Below, piece after piece: positions 9,018-16,341 of a stretch of 21,037 nt of DNA; the first letter of the stretch is position 1; each line of letters starts with the position of its first letter. The DNA comes from Candidatus Latescibacterota bacterium (GTDB lineage: Bacteria > Latescibacterota > UBA2968 > GCA-2709665), in contig JAAXHE010000263.1 of assembly GCA_012271065.1 (NCBI GenBank), forward strand, positions 14,851 through 35,887. Direction: 5' to 3'. A model generated the notes under the pieces. The model had not been told where the DNA came from. It saw only the letters and a program-made list of their open reading frames with translations, and searched no databases. The translations under genes and the position numbers were made by a program.

Positions 9018-9434
9018 ATGCCAGGCACATTCTTTCGCGCTCTTTCGGTTCTCGCCCTTGTGCATTTTGTCGCGAGTCCTGCGGCAGGGGATCCTCCGGC
9101 GCCCGCCGATGCACTGAAGAGACAGCTGTCGAAACGCGGGGAAGGATCATCCAGTGGGAAAATGCTGGAGGGGCTGCGACAGAGGCTTAATCGAAAACGG
9201 GATCTTGAGAAGGAACGCACGATGACTACAATCGCGCTTGAGCGCCTGTTGTTACAGAGGTCGCCTCCGGATAACATGCCCATCGTCAACCCCGGCGCCG
9301 GTTTCGCGTTCAACATGCCCATCGCCAGACCAGACCCCAACATCGACTACAAGCTGCGTATTTTCGGTACGGCGTCCGTCCCATACGTCATGGATTCGAT
9401 CCCGCCTGAATCGCGAGCATTCAAGCCCAAATGA
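9018..9434 (+). CDS. Small exported protein with tandem NMPI motifs, function unknown
   Basis: A protein of 138 residues. AGGAGG (9004-9009) lies 8 nt before ATG 9018; a GTG at 9015 would add one residue. Residues 1-24 form a signal peptide (hydrophobic core LSVLALVHFVAS, likely cleaved after AAG-24). The mature part has a charged, probably helical segment (about 33-80) and then two copies of NMPI at 86-89 and 99-102, the second running into ARPDPNIDYKLRIF. I do not recognise a named family; similar proline-rich MPI/DPNIDYK segments occur in small envelope proteins of environmental bacteria, from memory and unverified. It follows the heparinase-like gene by 141 bp and ends at a strong terminator, so it may be the last gene of the + strand unit. 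Confidence 0.65.
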   Translation: MPGTFFRALSVLALVHFVASPAAGDPPAPADALKRQLSKRGEGSSSGKMLEGLRQRLNRKRDLEKERTMTTIALERLLLQRSPPDNMPIVNPGAGFAFNMPIARPDPNIDYKLRIFGTASVPYVMDSIPPESRAFKPK

Positions 9435-10272
9435 CGAAACAGAGCATTTTACGGTGGAAGACAAAAAAGGCTCCGGGGTCTTCCCGAAGCCTTTTTCCTG
9501 CCGGATTCGAAGGGATTTCCGGGCGATTACAAATCGGACCTGCCAACCCGCCGCCCACTTTCTGCACCTCGGCGAAATTCTGCTCCGGCCGGTAAGGCCC
9601 CGCATCCCCCAGGCAACCGTTGAAAAACGCCGACGTTCCGCCCCACGCTTGTTCCAGTTCATTGCAGACCACACCGGGAAAGTCAGGGGACCAATAGAGA
9701 TTTGTCCCGGTCAGGATGGTCGGATGGCAGCCGTAGTTCACCCACGTGGCCACGGCGCTTCCGTCCTCTGCCGAAAAGCGTACCAGCCCGAGCGTCGAAT
9801 CGATCGGTTGACCGTCCTTGCGCCGGTTGTGGTGAAACACGGGTTCCCGCGTCTGCGCGAAGCCGATCGATACCGGCTTCAGTTCATTTGATGCTTTGAT
9901 CACCGCATCGACGATCCGTTCCTTCAGGTCCGCCATATACGACGGGTCGGGTGCGTCGTCGCGGAACCGGGTGGTTACGGGTCCCGAGTGGGTGTGTGTC
10001 GTCGCAATGAGAATCCCGTCGATTGCAATTCCCGTCCGTTCCAGGATCGCTTCCCTCATCCGCTCCGTCGTGTCTTCGCTGAATCCAACTGTGTCCACAA
10101 CGACGAGCGCAACACGTACCAATCCCTGTTCACACACAAAAGCCCTGGCCCACAGCGGCAGATGGACACCGACGGCCGGGTTCGTGCGACCCGCGTATCC
10201 CGCCATGGACAGTCCGACCGGCGGCGTCACGTCGACCTACGCGACGCCCATCCGCAGGTTCTTTCGCATCAT
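9421..10272 (-). pseudogene. Decayed ceramidase-family hydrolase (amber stop, 3' truncated)
   Basis: From ATG 10272 or 10269 the frame reads MRKNLRMGVA, then TAG (10237-10239), then VDVTPPVGLSMAGYAGR. In relatives the residue at the stop is usually Glu or Lys, so a GAG-to-TAG change would explain it. A GGGGGGAG tract lies just before the ATGs. After the stop, the frame carries the family marks TTHTHSGP, NYGCHPTIL and CLGDAGPYR and then loses similarity after GGGLAG near 9540. From there it runs through a terminator to a stop at 9421, so about 180 C-terminal residues are absent. A GTG at 10230 could give a shorter product, but it would lack the first strand and the C-terminal half. It is related to the intact gene at 2892-4226. 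Stop-codon read-through is possible but the truncation argues for a dead gene. Confidence 0.8.
9463..9496. terminator. Bidirectional rho-independent terminator
   Basis: AAAAAGGCT and AGCCTTTTT pair, with a single C/A mismatch before CGGG/CCCG, closing a short loop. The run of A on one side and T on the other lets it work on both strands. It ends the small exported protein gene on the + strand and lies inside the nominal reading frame of the decayed ceramidase-family gene on the - strand. Confidence 0.85.
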
Positions 10273-10324
10273 CTCCCCCCTGAATCGAGACGAACACCAG
10301 GCCGTCGGAATTGTAGAATTATCC

Positions 10325-10353
10325 TTGACACGCAGACGTCGCTTTTGTATTTT
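10325..10353 (+). promoter_or_regulatory. Sigma70-type promoter, probably for tRNA-Thr
   Basis: A perfect -35 box TTGACA (10325-10330), a 17-bp spacer and a -10 box TATTTT (10348-10353) point rightward. No open reading frame starts downstream before the tRNA-Thr gene at 10565. Transcription would start near 10360, and the 160-bp repeat lies between that point and the tRNA. Confidence 0.65.
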
Positions 10354-10396
10354 ATCCGCTTCGGGTTCAGGATGATAATCGTGTGTTTTTCATTGC

Positions 10397-10564
10397 TTTA
10401 GCAGTCCGTTGATGAAGTCGCTCTGCAGGCGAGGCCGAGCCATCGCGTTCGAAGACAAGGCGCGCGACCGAGTCCCATCCGGCGATTCGGCGAGGGAGCG
10501 CAACGCGGTATTTCGACCGCAAGTGCCGGCCGTAGCCCGGATGGACTTCTTCAACGGGCTGTTA
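10397..10564 (+). repeat. 160-bp element with inverted ends, inserted before tRNA-Thr
   Basis: CAGTCCGTTGATGAAGTC (10402-10419) and GACTTCTTCAACGGGCTG (10544-10561) are inverted repeats matching at 16 of 18 sites. Between them is a non-coding GC-rich core with at least one clear hairpin, GCGGTATTTCGACCGC (10505-10520). The left end is nearly identical to positions 1-27 of the window, in the opposite orientation. The right end stops 3 bp before the tRNA. No transposase is encoded, so it behaves like a MITE or extended palindromic intergenic repeat mobilised in trans. That mechanism is inferred. Confidence 0.7.
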
Positions 10565-10640
<76 letters not shown>

Positions 10641-10648
10641 TTTGCAGG

Positions 10649-10685
10649 AAAGGGCCTGTGTGATTGCGTACACAAGCCCTTTTTT
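10649..10685. terminator. Rho-independent terminator between tRNA-Thr and the transaldolase gene
   Basis: AAAGGGC and GCCCTTT pair, then after one mismatch TGTGT and ACACA close an 8-nt loop, with a T-run at 10680-10685. The A-run on the opposite flank suggests it also serves the - strand transaldolase gene, which stops at 10712. Confidence 0.85.
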
Positions 10686-10711
10686 GTTTCCGGATGATTC
10701 CATTGGCAAGG

Positions 10712-11380
10712 CTAAACCACAACCGTGTCCGGCTGATTCTCCTTCCACGCATTCCAATCGCTCAGGAAGCGCTCGAGGCCGTCGTCCGTGAGCGGATGCG
10801 CCAGCAGCTTTTTCAATACGTCGGGTGGTAAAGTGGACACATCCGCTCCTGCGCAAGCGGCATCGATGACGTGGAGGGGGTGCCTCAAACTGGCTGCCAG
10901 CACCTCGGTCTCGAATCCGTAATTGTCGTAAATCCGGCGAATGGTCCTGATCAAGTCCATTCCGACGTGCCCGATGTCGTCCAGGCGCCCCAGAAAGGGA
11001 CTGATATACGCAGCTCCCGCCTTCGCCGCCAGCAGTGCCTGGTTGGGGGAGAAGCACAGCGTCACGTTGGTGCGGATCCCTTCATCGCTACAGGCCCTGA
11101 TCGCCTTAAGCCCGTCCAGCGTGATGGGAACTTTGACGACCACGTTGTCGTGTATGCTCGCCAGATGGCGCGCCTCCTCGAGCATCAGTCGCCACTCGGT
11201 ACTCACGACCTCGGCGCTGACCGGCCCGTCCACCAGTTCGCAAATCTCGAGTATGATCTCCTCAAACGTTCCTTCTTCCTTTGATATGTGCGTCGGATTC
11301 GTTGTCACGCCATCCAGAACGCCCATCTCGTTGGCTTCGCGTATCTCGTCCAGATCGGCCGTGTCTATGAAGAACTTCAT
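10712..11380 (-). CDS. Fructose-6-phosphate aldolase/transaldolase family protein
   Basis: A protein of 222 residues, the length of the small transaldolase/FSA family, which forms a Schiff base to move or release a dihydroxyacetone unit between sugar phosphates in the cytoplasm. It starts [16 protein letters not shown] and has GVTTNPT (24-30), the catalytic Lys83 in VVKVPIT, TLCFSP, and PFLGRLDD. The start at 11380 is clear: AGGAGG lies 7 nt upstream on the - strand; a longer frame upstream has no supporting site. It follows the polyprenyl synthase gene by 109 bp on the same strand and ends at a terminator. Whether it acts as transaldolase or as fructose-6-phosphate aldolase is not decided by the motifs. 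Confidence 0.9.
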   Translation of the reverse strand: MKFFIDTADLDEIREANEMGVLDGVTTNPTHISKEEGTFEEIILEICELVDGPVSAEVVSTEWRLMLEEARHLASIHDNVVVKVPITLDGLKAIRACSDEGIRTNVTLCFSPNQALLAAKAGAAYISPFLGRLDDIGHVGMDLIRTIRRIYDNYGFETEVLAASLRHPLHVIDAACAGADVSTLPPDVLKKLLAHPLTDDGLERFLSDWNAWKENQPDTVVV

Positions 11381-11415
11381 CACTCGCCCTCCTGCGGGTC
11401 TGGTTATGCATAGCT

Positions 11416-11431
11416 CGTGGAATCGTGGAAT
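11416..11431. repeat. Two tandem copies of an 8-bp unit upstream of the transaldolase gene
   Basis: CGTGGAAT occurs twice in a row (11416-11423 and 11424-11431), 36 bp upstream of the transaldolase start. It may be a small duplication or a regulator half-site pair. Confidence 0.35.
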
Positions 11432-11489
11432 CTTCGAATTGCAACTGGTGTTCTGTCTACTGATGAGTTGGAACGGGGTCCCAGGTGAC

Positions 11490-12533
11490 TCAGAATGCCC
11501 TGTCGACGAGAAAACTGCACATCTCACGCATGGTTTCCCGGGCCTCGGAGCGAGGAATCTCGTTAAGATGCGCTTCCGCGTCCGCCGCCCACGCCCGACA
11601 CGCGTCTTCGGCCCTTTTTATGGAACCGTAATGCTCCATCAGCGAGATCGTCCTTTCAACTTCGTCCGTTCTCGTCTCTGAACGGTCTCGATTCAGGATT
11701 TCCCGCACCCACTCCTGCTCATCCGGAGAACATCTGTGGAAGAGATCGATCACCATCAGGGTCCGTTTTCCCTCCGCGATGTCTCCGCCACGTTCCTTTC
11801 CGTAACCTCCGGAGGTCGTTGCCGGGGCCTGGTGCGCATCTTCGGCCCGTACGGTCAGATTCAGCAGATCGTCCTTGATCTGAAACGCCACCGCCATTCG
11901 CTCGCCGAACGCACCCACCGCCCGCTGGCAATCCGGGGATGCGCCCGCGACGATTGCACCGGCGGTACACGGCCCCCTCCCGCTGTACCAGCCCGTCTTC
12001 AGACGCAGCATTTCCAGAAATATCTCAACTTCGGGGACCTCGCCCGACTCGATCCAGCCGATGTCGTACGCCTGTCCTTCAAACGTGCGCTGGGCGCCGT
12101 AGAGCATTTCCTGTATCAAATCAAGCGCAATGGCGTCGCCGAGAATGTCCCGGTTGCTGGCGAGTATTTCGAACACCTTCGAATGGAGCGCGTCGCCCGC
12201 ATTGACGCTTAATGGAACGCCGTGAAGATGGTGCAAACATGGCTTGCCTCTGCGCATTTCCGATCCGTCTTCAATGTCATCGTGAACCAGCGCGAAAGAC
12301 TGGAACATCTCAAACGCCGCCGCCGTCCGCAACGCCTGCTCCACGGCGCCACCCAACCCCTCACAGGCAAGCAGTACGAGTACGGACCGAAACCGTTTGC
12401 CTCCCCGAATCGGATAGTCGCGCATCGGTTCGTACAGATAGCCGAATGGCTCGGCCTGAGGCAGAAACCTGAAGAGCTCCGCATCGATGAGGGGCACAAA
12501 GGAATCGAGATAGGACTTCAGGCGATCATTCAC
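11490..12533 (-). CDS. Polyprenyl diphosphate synthase (short-chain type)
   Basis: A trans-prenyltransferase that joins isopentenyl diphosphate to an allylic diphosphate in the cytoplasm. With GTG 12533 as start (GAGGG about 8 nt upstream) it has 348 residues; a TTG at 12605 would add 24 but has no ribosome site. It carries GGKRFRS, the first aspartate motif HDDIED (D85, D86, D89), and a second motif QIKDDLLN, where Asn205 replaces the usual last aspartate. A phenylalanine five residues before the first motif hints at a C15-C20 product, by analogy with short-chain synthases. A promoter lies about 215 bp upstream and the transaldolase gene follows. It may feed the lipid genes upstream or general isoprenoid needs. 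Confidence 0.88.
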   Translation of the reverse strand: MNDRLKSYLDSFVPLIDAELFRFLPQAEPFGYLYEPMRDYPIRGGKRFRSVLVLLACEGLGGAVEQALRTAAAFEMFQSFALVHDDIEDGSEMRRGKPCLHHLHGVPLSVNAGDALHSKVFEILASNRDILGDAIALDLIQEMLYGAQRTFEGQAYDIGWIESGEVPEVEIFLEMLRLKTGWYSGRGPCTAGAIVAGASPDCQRAVGAFGERMAVAFQIKDDLLNLTVRAEDAHQAPATTSGGYGKERGGDIAEGKRTLMVIDLFHRCSPDEQEWVREILNRDRSETRTDEVERTISLMEHYGSIKRAEDACRAWAADAEAHLNEIPRSEARETMREMCSFLVDRAF

Positions 12534-12749
12534 CGGCACATCCCTCGCGCCCTTCCCCGCAGCGTCTATCCCGGCGTTTTTCCCGGGCCGTGATTCGGGT
12601 GGCAAGACGCCCGCTTTATACGTAATACGTCGGAAGCAATCCTGACCGTTGCGTGGAGGAAGCGAATACTCGTAAGTACTGGTCTTGGGCCGTCTGTTGA
12701 GAAGGAGTATTACGAAGGAAGGAGGAGGATGGGGAGAAAACTGCCCGAG
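12534..12749 (-). promoter_or_regulatory. Long untranslated leader of the polyprenyl synthase gene
   Basis: About 210 nt separate the predicted transcription start near 12743 from the preferred GTG start. It contains the inverted repeat AATACTC (12664-12670) and GAGTATT (12704-12710), and a second small one, ACGTA-A-TACGT (12620-12630). I see no known riboswitch motif and no convincing small gene. Confidence 0.35.
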
Positions 12750-12778
12750 AATATAGCGACAAGCATGAACGGGGTCAA
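12750..12778 (-). promoter_or_regulatory. Sigma70-type promoter for the polyprenyl synthase gene
   Basis: On the - strand a -35 box TTGACC (12778-12773), a 17-bp spacer and a -10 box TATATT (12755-12750) stand downstream of the Gfo/Idh/MocA gene. They point at the polyprenyl synthase and transaldolase genes. Confidence 0.65.
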
Positions 12779-12854
12779 CTGTTTTCGTATTCCAGCCAGG
12801 GACGCCCTGAACCGGTTGTCCGGACAGGCGGAAGACGCGCCGGAACGCCGTGTG

Positions 12855-13790
12855 TTAACACCGATAGGCATCGAAGACGATTCTCAGATCCCGTCTGGCT
12901 CTCAGAAAGTCCGAATACGGCGTCCTGCTCCTGTCATCCATGCATCGCAGGAAGTCCCGGGTCATCTCCCGATACCCCATCAGATCCGATAGTCCGGGAA
13001 AGTAAAGCCGGACGCCTCCACGCCCCTTCTGCAGCACATATAGACCGTTGCTTTCAAAGACGATCTGTCCGTGCGTGCCAAGAATCCGGGAGTGCTGAAA
13101 GGCGCCCTTCGTGTGGCTCTTCGTGTTCCACGAATACATTAACTCGGCCGTCACGTTTCCGGGATAGGTCAACTCGACGACCGACGTCCGCTCCGGTTCT
13201 CCGTCGCGCCTTCCGGGAAACCGGCCATTGACGCGTTCCGGATCACACTCGAACATTGCGGAGATCAACGCGACGAAGTGGATGCCGCCTTCGAGCAACG
13301 CGCCGTACTGGCGTTTCCAGCCGGCTGCCGCCTGCGTGAACATCTTCTTCACCTGTACCGACCTGATATCTCCGATCCGGCGCTCCCGGGTCAATGCCTT
13401 GATTCTCTTGAGCAACGGCTTGTAGTAGTAGTTTTCGGCCACCATCAACAGAGGTTCCGGACGCAAAGCCACCGCCGCGCCGACCTCTTCCACCTCCTCC
13501 GCATTTACGCACATCGGTTTTTCGACCAACACAGCTTTTTCGGCCGAAAGCGCGCGTACCACCTGGTCCTTGTGGAATGCGGGAGGGGATGCAATCACCA
13601 CTGCGTCGATGTCGGGCGATGCCAGCACGTCCTCAAGACGCCGGAAGCTGCCGCTGCCGCGAAATTCATCATTGAATCGCCTCGCGCTTTCTTCGGACCG
13701 GCTGCAGAAAAAGAGCTCGGCAGAGCCCGAGAGATTCTTCGCGTGCAACCGGGCAATGGTCCCGCAGCCCACCAGACAGATTTTTCTCAT
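12855..13790 (-). CDS. Gfo/Idh/MocA family NAD(P)-dependent oxidoreductase
   Basis: A protein of 311 residues from ATG 13790, where the family's usual opening MRKICLVGCGTIA begins; an ATG at 13817 would add nine residues without a better ribosome site. The N-terminal Rossmann fold shows G8-C-G10-x-x-A13, VVIASPP (65-71) and E90-K91-P92, where the lysine is the conserved catalytic or cofactor-binding residue. A C-terminal alpha/beta domain holds EGGIHF with His171. The family oxidises or reduces sugars, inositols, or related alcohols. It follows the GMC oxidoreductase by 73 bp and closes that transcription unit. With an inositol-phosphate-type fusion enzyme nearby, an inositol-like substrate is attractive but not shown. 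Confidence 0.88.
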   Translation of the reverse strand: MRKICLVGCGTIARLHAKNLSGSAELFFCSRSEESARRFNDEFRGSGSFRRLEDVLASPDIDAVVIASPPAFHKDQVVRALSAEKAVLVEKPMCVNAEEVEEVGAAVALRPEPLLMVAENYYYKPLLKRIKALTRERRIGDIRSVQVKKMFTQAAAGWKRQYGALLEGGIHFVALISAMFECDPERVNGRFPGRRDGEPERTSVVELTYPGNVTAELMYSWNTKSHTKGAFQHSRILGTHGQIVFESNGLYVLQKGRGGVRLYFPGLSDLMGYREMTRDFLRCMDDRSRTPYSDFLRARRDLRIVFDAYRC

Positions 13791-13863
13791 TTTCCTGATT
13801 CCGGAAAGACGCGGCATCCTGTTCGCGCCAGCTGAACCCGACAGACCGCATGGAACCGGATGT

Positions 13864-15360
13864 CTACTTATGTTCCGTGCGAATCACATCCGCGACCCGT
13901 AACGCGTTTGCCGCGATCGTAAGGCTGGGGTTGACACCTCCCGAAGTGGGCATAAAGCTACCGTCGAGGACGAAAAGATTGTCTATGCCGCGAAGCCTGC
14001 AGGATTCATCCAGAACGCTGTTACGGGGGTGGTTACCGAAACGCAACGACCCAACCGCGTGGGAAAACGTCTCCAGATTGTAGATTCGGTGATACAGACC
14101 GCCCGCCTGCTTCAAGATGCGTCTGGCCCTGTCTGTCAGGTATTTCCTTCGGAGGCGGTCTCTGTCCGAGTATCGATGAACGACACCGGTCACCGCGATG
14201 CCAAAATCGTCCAGTCGAGCAGTCAGATGCACCCGGTTTTCGTATTGGGGTTCGTCCTCCGCGATGCAAAGCAGATTTTGCAGGTAACGCGTTACAAATG
14301 CCGACAGATTCCCGTATCCGAATGGCGCGTAGTGCTTCAGAACCTCCGGGGCGGGCGTGTAGATGTCCTGAATCGTTCCCACCGACGTGCCCAATCGGTC
14401 CCTCAGGTCTTCGTAGAAATCCGTAAAACACAACTGCTTGTGAAATACACGGTCGGGATTGGTCCGAAACGGAAAGAGACCGGTGACCACGGCATTGCAG
14501 TGCCGCATCAGAAATCGGCCGATCAGCCGGTGGTTGTCGAGTCGCTCCAGCCCGGAACGCAACAGAATGGCCGGGCTCTGCAGGGCGCCTGCGCTGAGAA
14601 TCACGACCTTCGCACTGAATTCGACCTCCCGCTTTGTGGTCCCATCCAGACATCGGACCCGTACGACCCTTCCGTTTCGGGTTTCCAGTTGCAGTACGAT
14701 CATCCCAGGCATGACAACCAGGTCGGACGCCTGTGCCTTCGCCAGAATTGTCATGGCCACATCGTTTTTGGCTTCGATACGGCACGGAAATCCATCGCAG
14801 GTCGAACATTGGATACATACCGGCCGGTCTTTGTTCGTGAAGTTCAGTGCGAGCGGAATCTTGAAGGGACGGTACCCGAGTGCCTTCGCGGATTCGTGTA
14901 TCCGCTTTGCCGGAGAGGTGAGTTCAATCCCTCCGAAACGATAGGCTCCGGACCTCGGCGGCTCATGCATATCCGCCCCTGCCTGACCGTGTACCTCCAG
15001 CAGATGCTCCGCCTTCGTATAATACGGCTCCATTGCCGAGTAATCGATCGGCCAGCTCGAAAAATCCTTCTCACGCAATCGCAGCGACGCCCCTCCGTAA
15101 AATACCGACATGCCACCAACCGCCTCGTTCGGGTAGACGGAGTGAAGACCCCGGTCACCTTCTACTTCGAACGGCGAACGGCTCCTGTACCGCTGATCGA
15201 TGAGAATCCCACGCGGGCTCCAGTCCAGCGCATCCCGCTTCACCCAACCGCCGCGTTCGAGCAGCAGCGTCCGGAAACCCGCCCGGCTGAGCGCGAACGC
15301 AGCGGCGCCGCCGCCCAGACCCGAACCGATCACGATGGCTTCATAGTGTCGTGAGCTCAT
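13864..15360 (-). CDS. GMC family FAD-dependent oxidoreductase
   Basis: A protein of 498 residues that oxidises alcohols with FAD. It has the nucleotide fold VIGSGLGGGAAA (residues 10-21) with an acidic end ERGG, the GMC region VGGMSVFYGGASLR (81-94), and the closing SGGVNPSLTIAANALRVAD. The probable catalytic pair is His434 and Asn477. Four cysteines at 182, 185, 188 and 193 (CIQCSTCDGFPC) could bind a metal or cluster; cysteine-rich loops of this sort occur in the cholesterol-oxidase-like branch of GMC. No signal peptide is visible. Its ATG lies inside the end of the membrane protein gene, a 20-bp overlap without a good ribosome site, so translation is probably coupled. A membrane-linked lipid alcohol is a reasonable guess for substrate. 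Confidence 0.9.
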   Translation of the reverse strand: MSSRHYEAIVIGSGLGGGAAAFALSRAGFRTLLLERGGWVKRDALDWSPRGILIDQRYRSRSPFEVEGDRGLHSVYPNEAVGGMSVFYGGASLRLREKDFSSWPIDYSAMEPYYTKAEHLLEVHGQAGADMHEPPRSGAYRFGGIELTSPAKRIHESAKALGYRPFKIPLALNFTNKDRPVCIQCSTCDGFPCRIEAKNDVAMTILAKAQASDLVVMPGMIVLQLETRNGRVVRVRCLDGTTKREVEFSAKVVILSAGALQSPAILLRSGLERLDNHRLIGRFLMRHCNAVVTGLFPFRTNPDRVFHKQLCFTDFYEDLRDRLGTSVGTIQDIYTPAPEVLKHYAPFGYGNLSAFVTRYLQNLLCIAEDEPQYENRVHLTARLDDFGIAVTGVVHRYSDRDRLRRKYLTDRARRILKQAGGLYHRIYNLETFSHAVGSLRFGNHPRNSVLDESCRLRGIDNLFVLDGSFMPTSGGVNPSLTIAANALRVADVIRTEHK

Positions 15361-16141
15361 AAACGTACAGAACGATCAATCCGACGATAATAATCCACGC
15401 CGTATAGTGGTACTTTTCGCGCGTCTCGATGCATCGTGTGATCCGCGGCAGGTCCGGTCTGAACTTCCCGGATATCGTGCGCTGCACGTATGTCTTGTAA
15501 TACTCAACCAGAAACCGTTCCAATCCGCCGTTCATGAAAATCAGATAACCGAGCGGTATCGGCGAAAACGGGTTGTTTGAATAGAAAAATACGGGGGAAC
15601 AAATGGCGAGTACCGTTGCGGAACGGAAGAACTTCAGAGGCGCAAATCCCTCAAAGGGAGCGTCCTTGTATGCGCCTCCTAGAGAAACCAGCATTCCGGT
15701 GGAAAAGGCAACCGCCGCGAACACCGCGAAGTCAACGATCCGCACTGAAAAAAACAGCAGGGTAAAGACACCTGACACCAGAACGACACCGGATAGGAGA
15801 CGCAACGGTTCGCTGGTAACCGGCCGGCCGAAGAACGTGATTCTGGACGGCACCGCGTATTTCGACTGATCTTCCGATCTGAAGAATCCCTTGTACAGCT
15901 CCGCAAGGAACCGTTCAAGGCCCATGATGGCAAAGAAGACTTGAAACAGGCTCAATTGGCGGAATTCACCGCTGAAAAAGGGAAGCCAATACAGAGCGCA
16001 GAAAATAACGGCATGGAGATAGACGCTGCGGGGAAAGGTGCGGCGTTTCATGCCCTCATAGGGGGAGTCCTTGAATGCACCCCACAACGAGGTGTACAGA
16101 CCTGAAATCAAACTGACGAGAAACGGGATCAAGAAACCCAT
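15341..16141 (-). CDS. Integral membrane protein with internal duplication, function unknown
   Basis: A protein of 266 residues that is mostly hydrophobic, with perhaps six or seven transmembrane segments. It has two matching halves: GAFKDSPYEG (21-30) matches GAYKDAPFEG (156-165), both followed by a phenylalanine-rich, arginine-serine stretch (FPRS and FFRS), and GLERFLAELYKGF (74-86) matches GLERFLVEYYKTY (206-218). The polar K-D-x-P-x-E-G and G-L-E-R-F motifs repeat about 132-135 residues apart, so they probably form a symmetric active or transport site. I do not recognise the family; it lacks the NDxxDxxxD motifs of UbiA prenyltransferases. It starts 51 bp downstream of the predicted promoter's -10 box and overlaps the GMC gene. 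A joint role with the flavoprotein in lipid chemistry is inferred. Confidence 0.72.
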   Translation of the reverse strand: MGFLIPFLVSLISGLYTSLWGAFKDSPYEGMKRRTFPRSVYLHAVIFCALYWLPFFSGEFRQLSLFQVFFAIMGLERFLAELYKGFFRSEDQSKYAVPSRITFFGRPVTSEPLRLLSGVVLVSGVFTLLFFSVRIVDFAVFAAVAFSTGMLVSLGGAYKDAPFEGFAPLKFFRSATVLAICSPVFFYSNNPFSPIPLGYLIFMNGGLERFLVEYYKTYVQRTISGKFRPDLPRITRCIETREKYHYTAWIIIVGLIVLYVYELTTL

Positions 16142-16191
16142 AGGCGGGTACCCTGGCTGCCGGCAATACCGAGGATAGTCGACGGACGGTT

Positions 16192-16220
16192 AAGATAAAT
16201 CCTGACGTGCGACGCGTCAA
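16192..16220 (-). promoter_or_regulatory. Sigma70-type promoter for the membrane protein/GMC/Gfo-Idh unit
   Basis: On the - strand TTGACG (16220-16215), a 17-bp spacer and TATCTT (16197-16192) lie just beyond a terminator and upstream of the membrane protein start at 16141. Confidence 0.65.
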
Positions 16221-16227
16221 GGCGCAG

Positions 16228-16269
16228 ACAAAAAAAGGACAGAACACGTGAAGGAGCGCGTATTCTGTC
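16228..16269 (-). terminator. Rho-independent terminator after the MMPL transporter gene
   Basis: On the - strand GACAGAATACG pairs with CGTGTTCTGTC, an 11-bp stem with one G-U pair, followed by a C and seven T. It lies about 70 bp past the transporter stop and closes the upstream transcription unit. Confidence 0.85.
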
Positions 16270-16341
16270 TTCGAAGACAATCGTATTCCGATCAGAGAGT
16301 CCGCAAGCGTCAAGCGGGTAGACATCCCGACTCGCACCGGC

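Noticed and set aside
8849..9190. A + strand frame overlapping the end of the heparinase-like gene
   Set aside because: It overlaps both flanking genes in another frame, lacks a good start and has no recognisable sequence.
10237..10239. The TAG as a pyrrolysine codon in a functional enzyme
   Set aside because: The affected position is not an active-site residue, the gene is also truncated, and no pyrrolysine machinery is visible.
12729..12992. An 87-codon + strand frame with GGAGGAGG just before its ATG
   Set aside because: The purine run touches the ATG, more than half of the frame lies antisense to the Gfo/Idh/MocA gene, and the protein has no recognisable features. The intergenic part is better explained by the polyprenyl synthase promoter.
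14029..15354. A 441-codon + strand frame opposite the GMC gene
   Set aside because: The opposite strand encodes an intact GMC flavoprotein with all its motifs; this frame shows no protein-like features.
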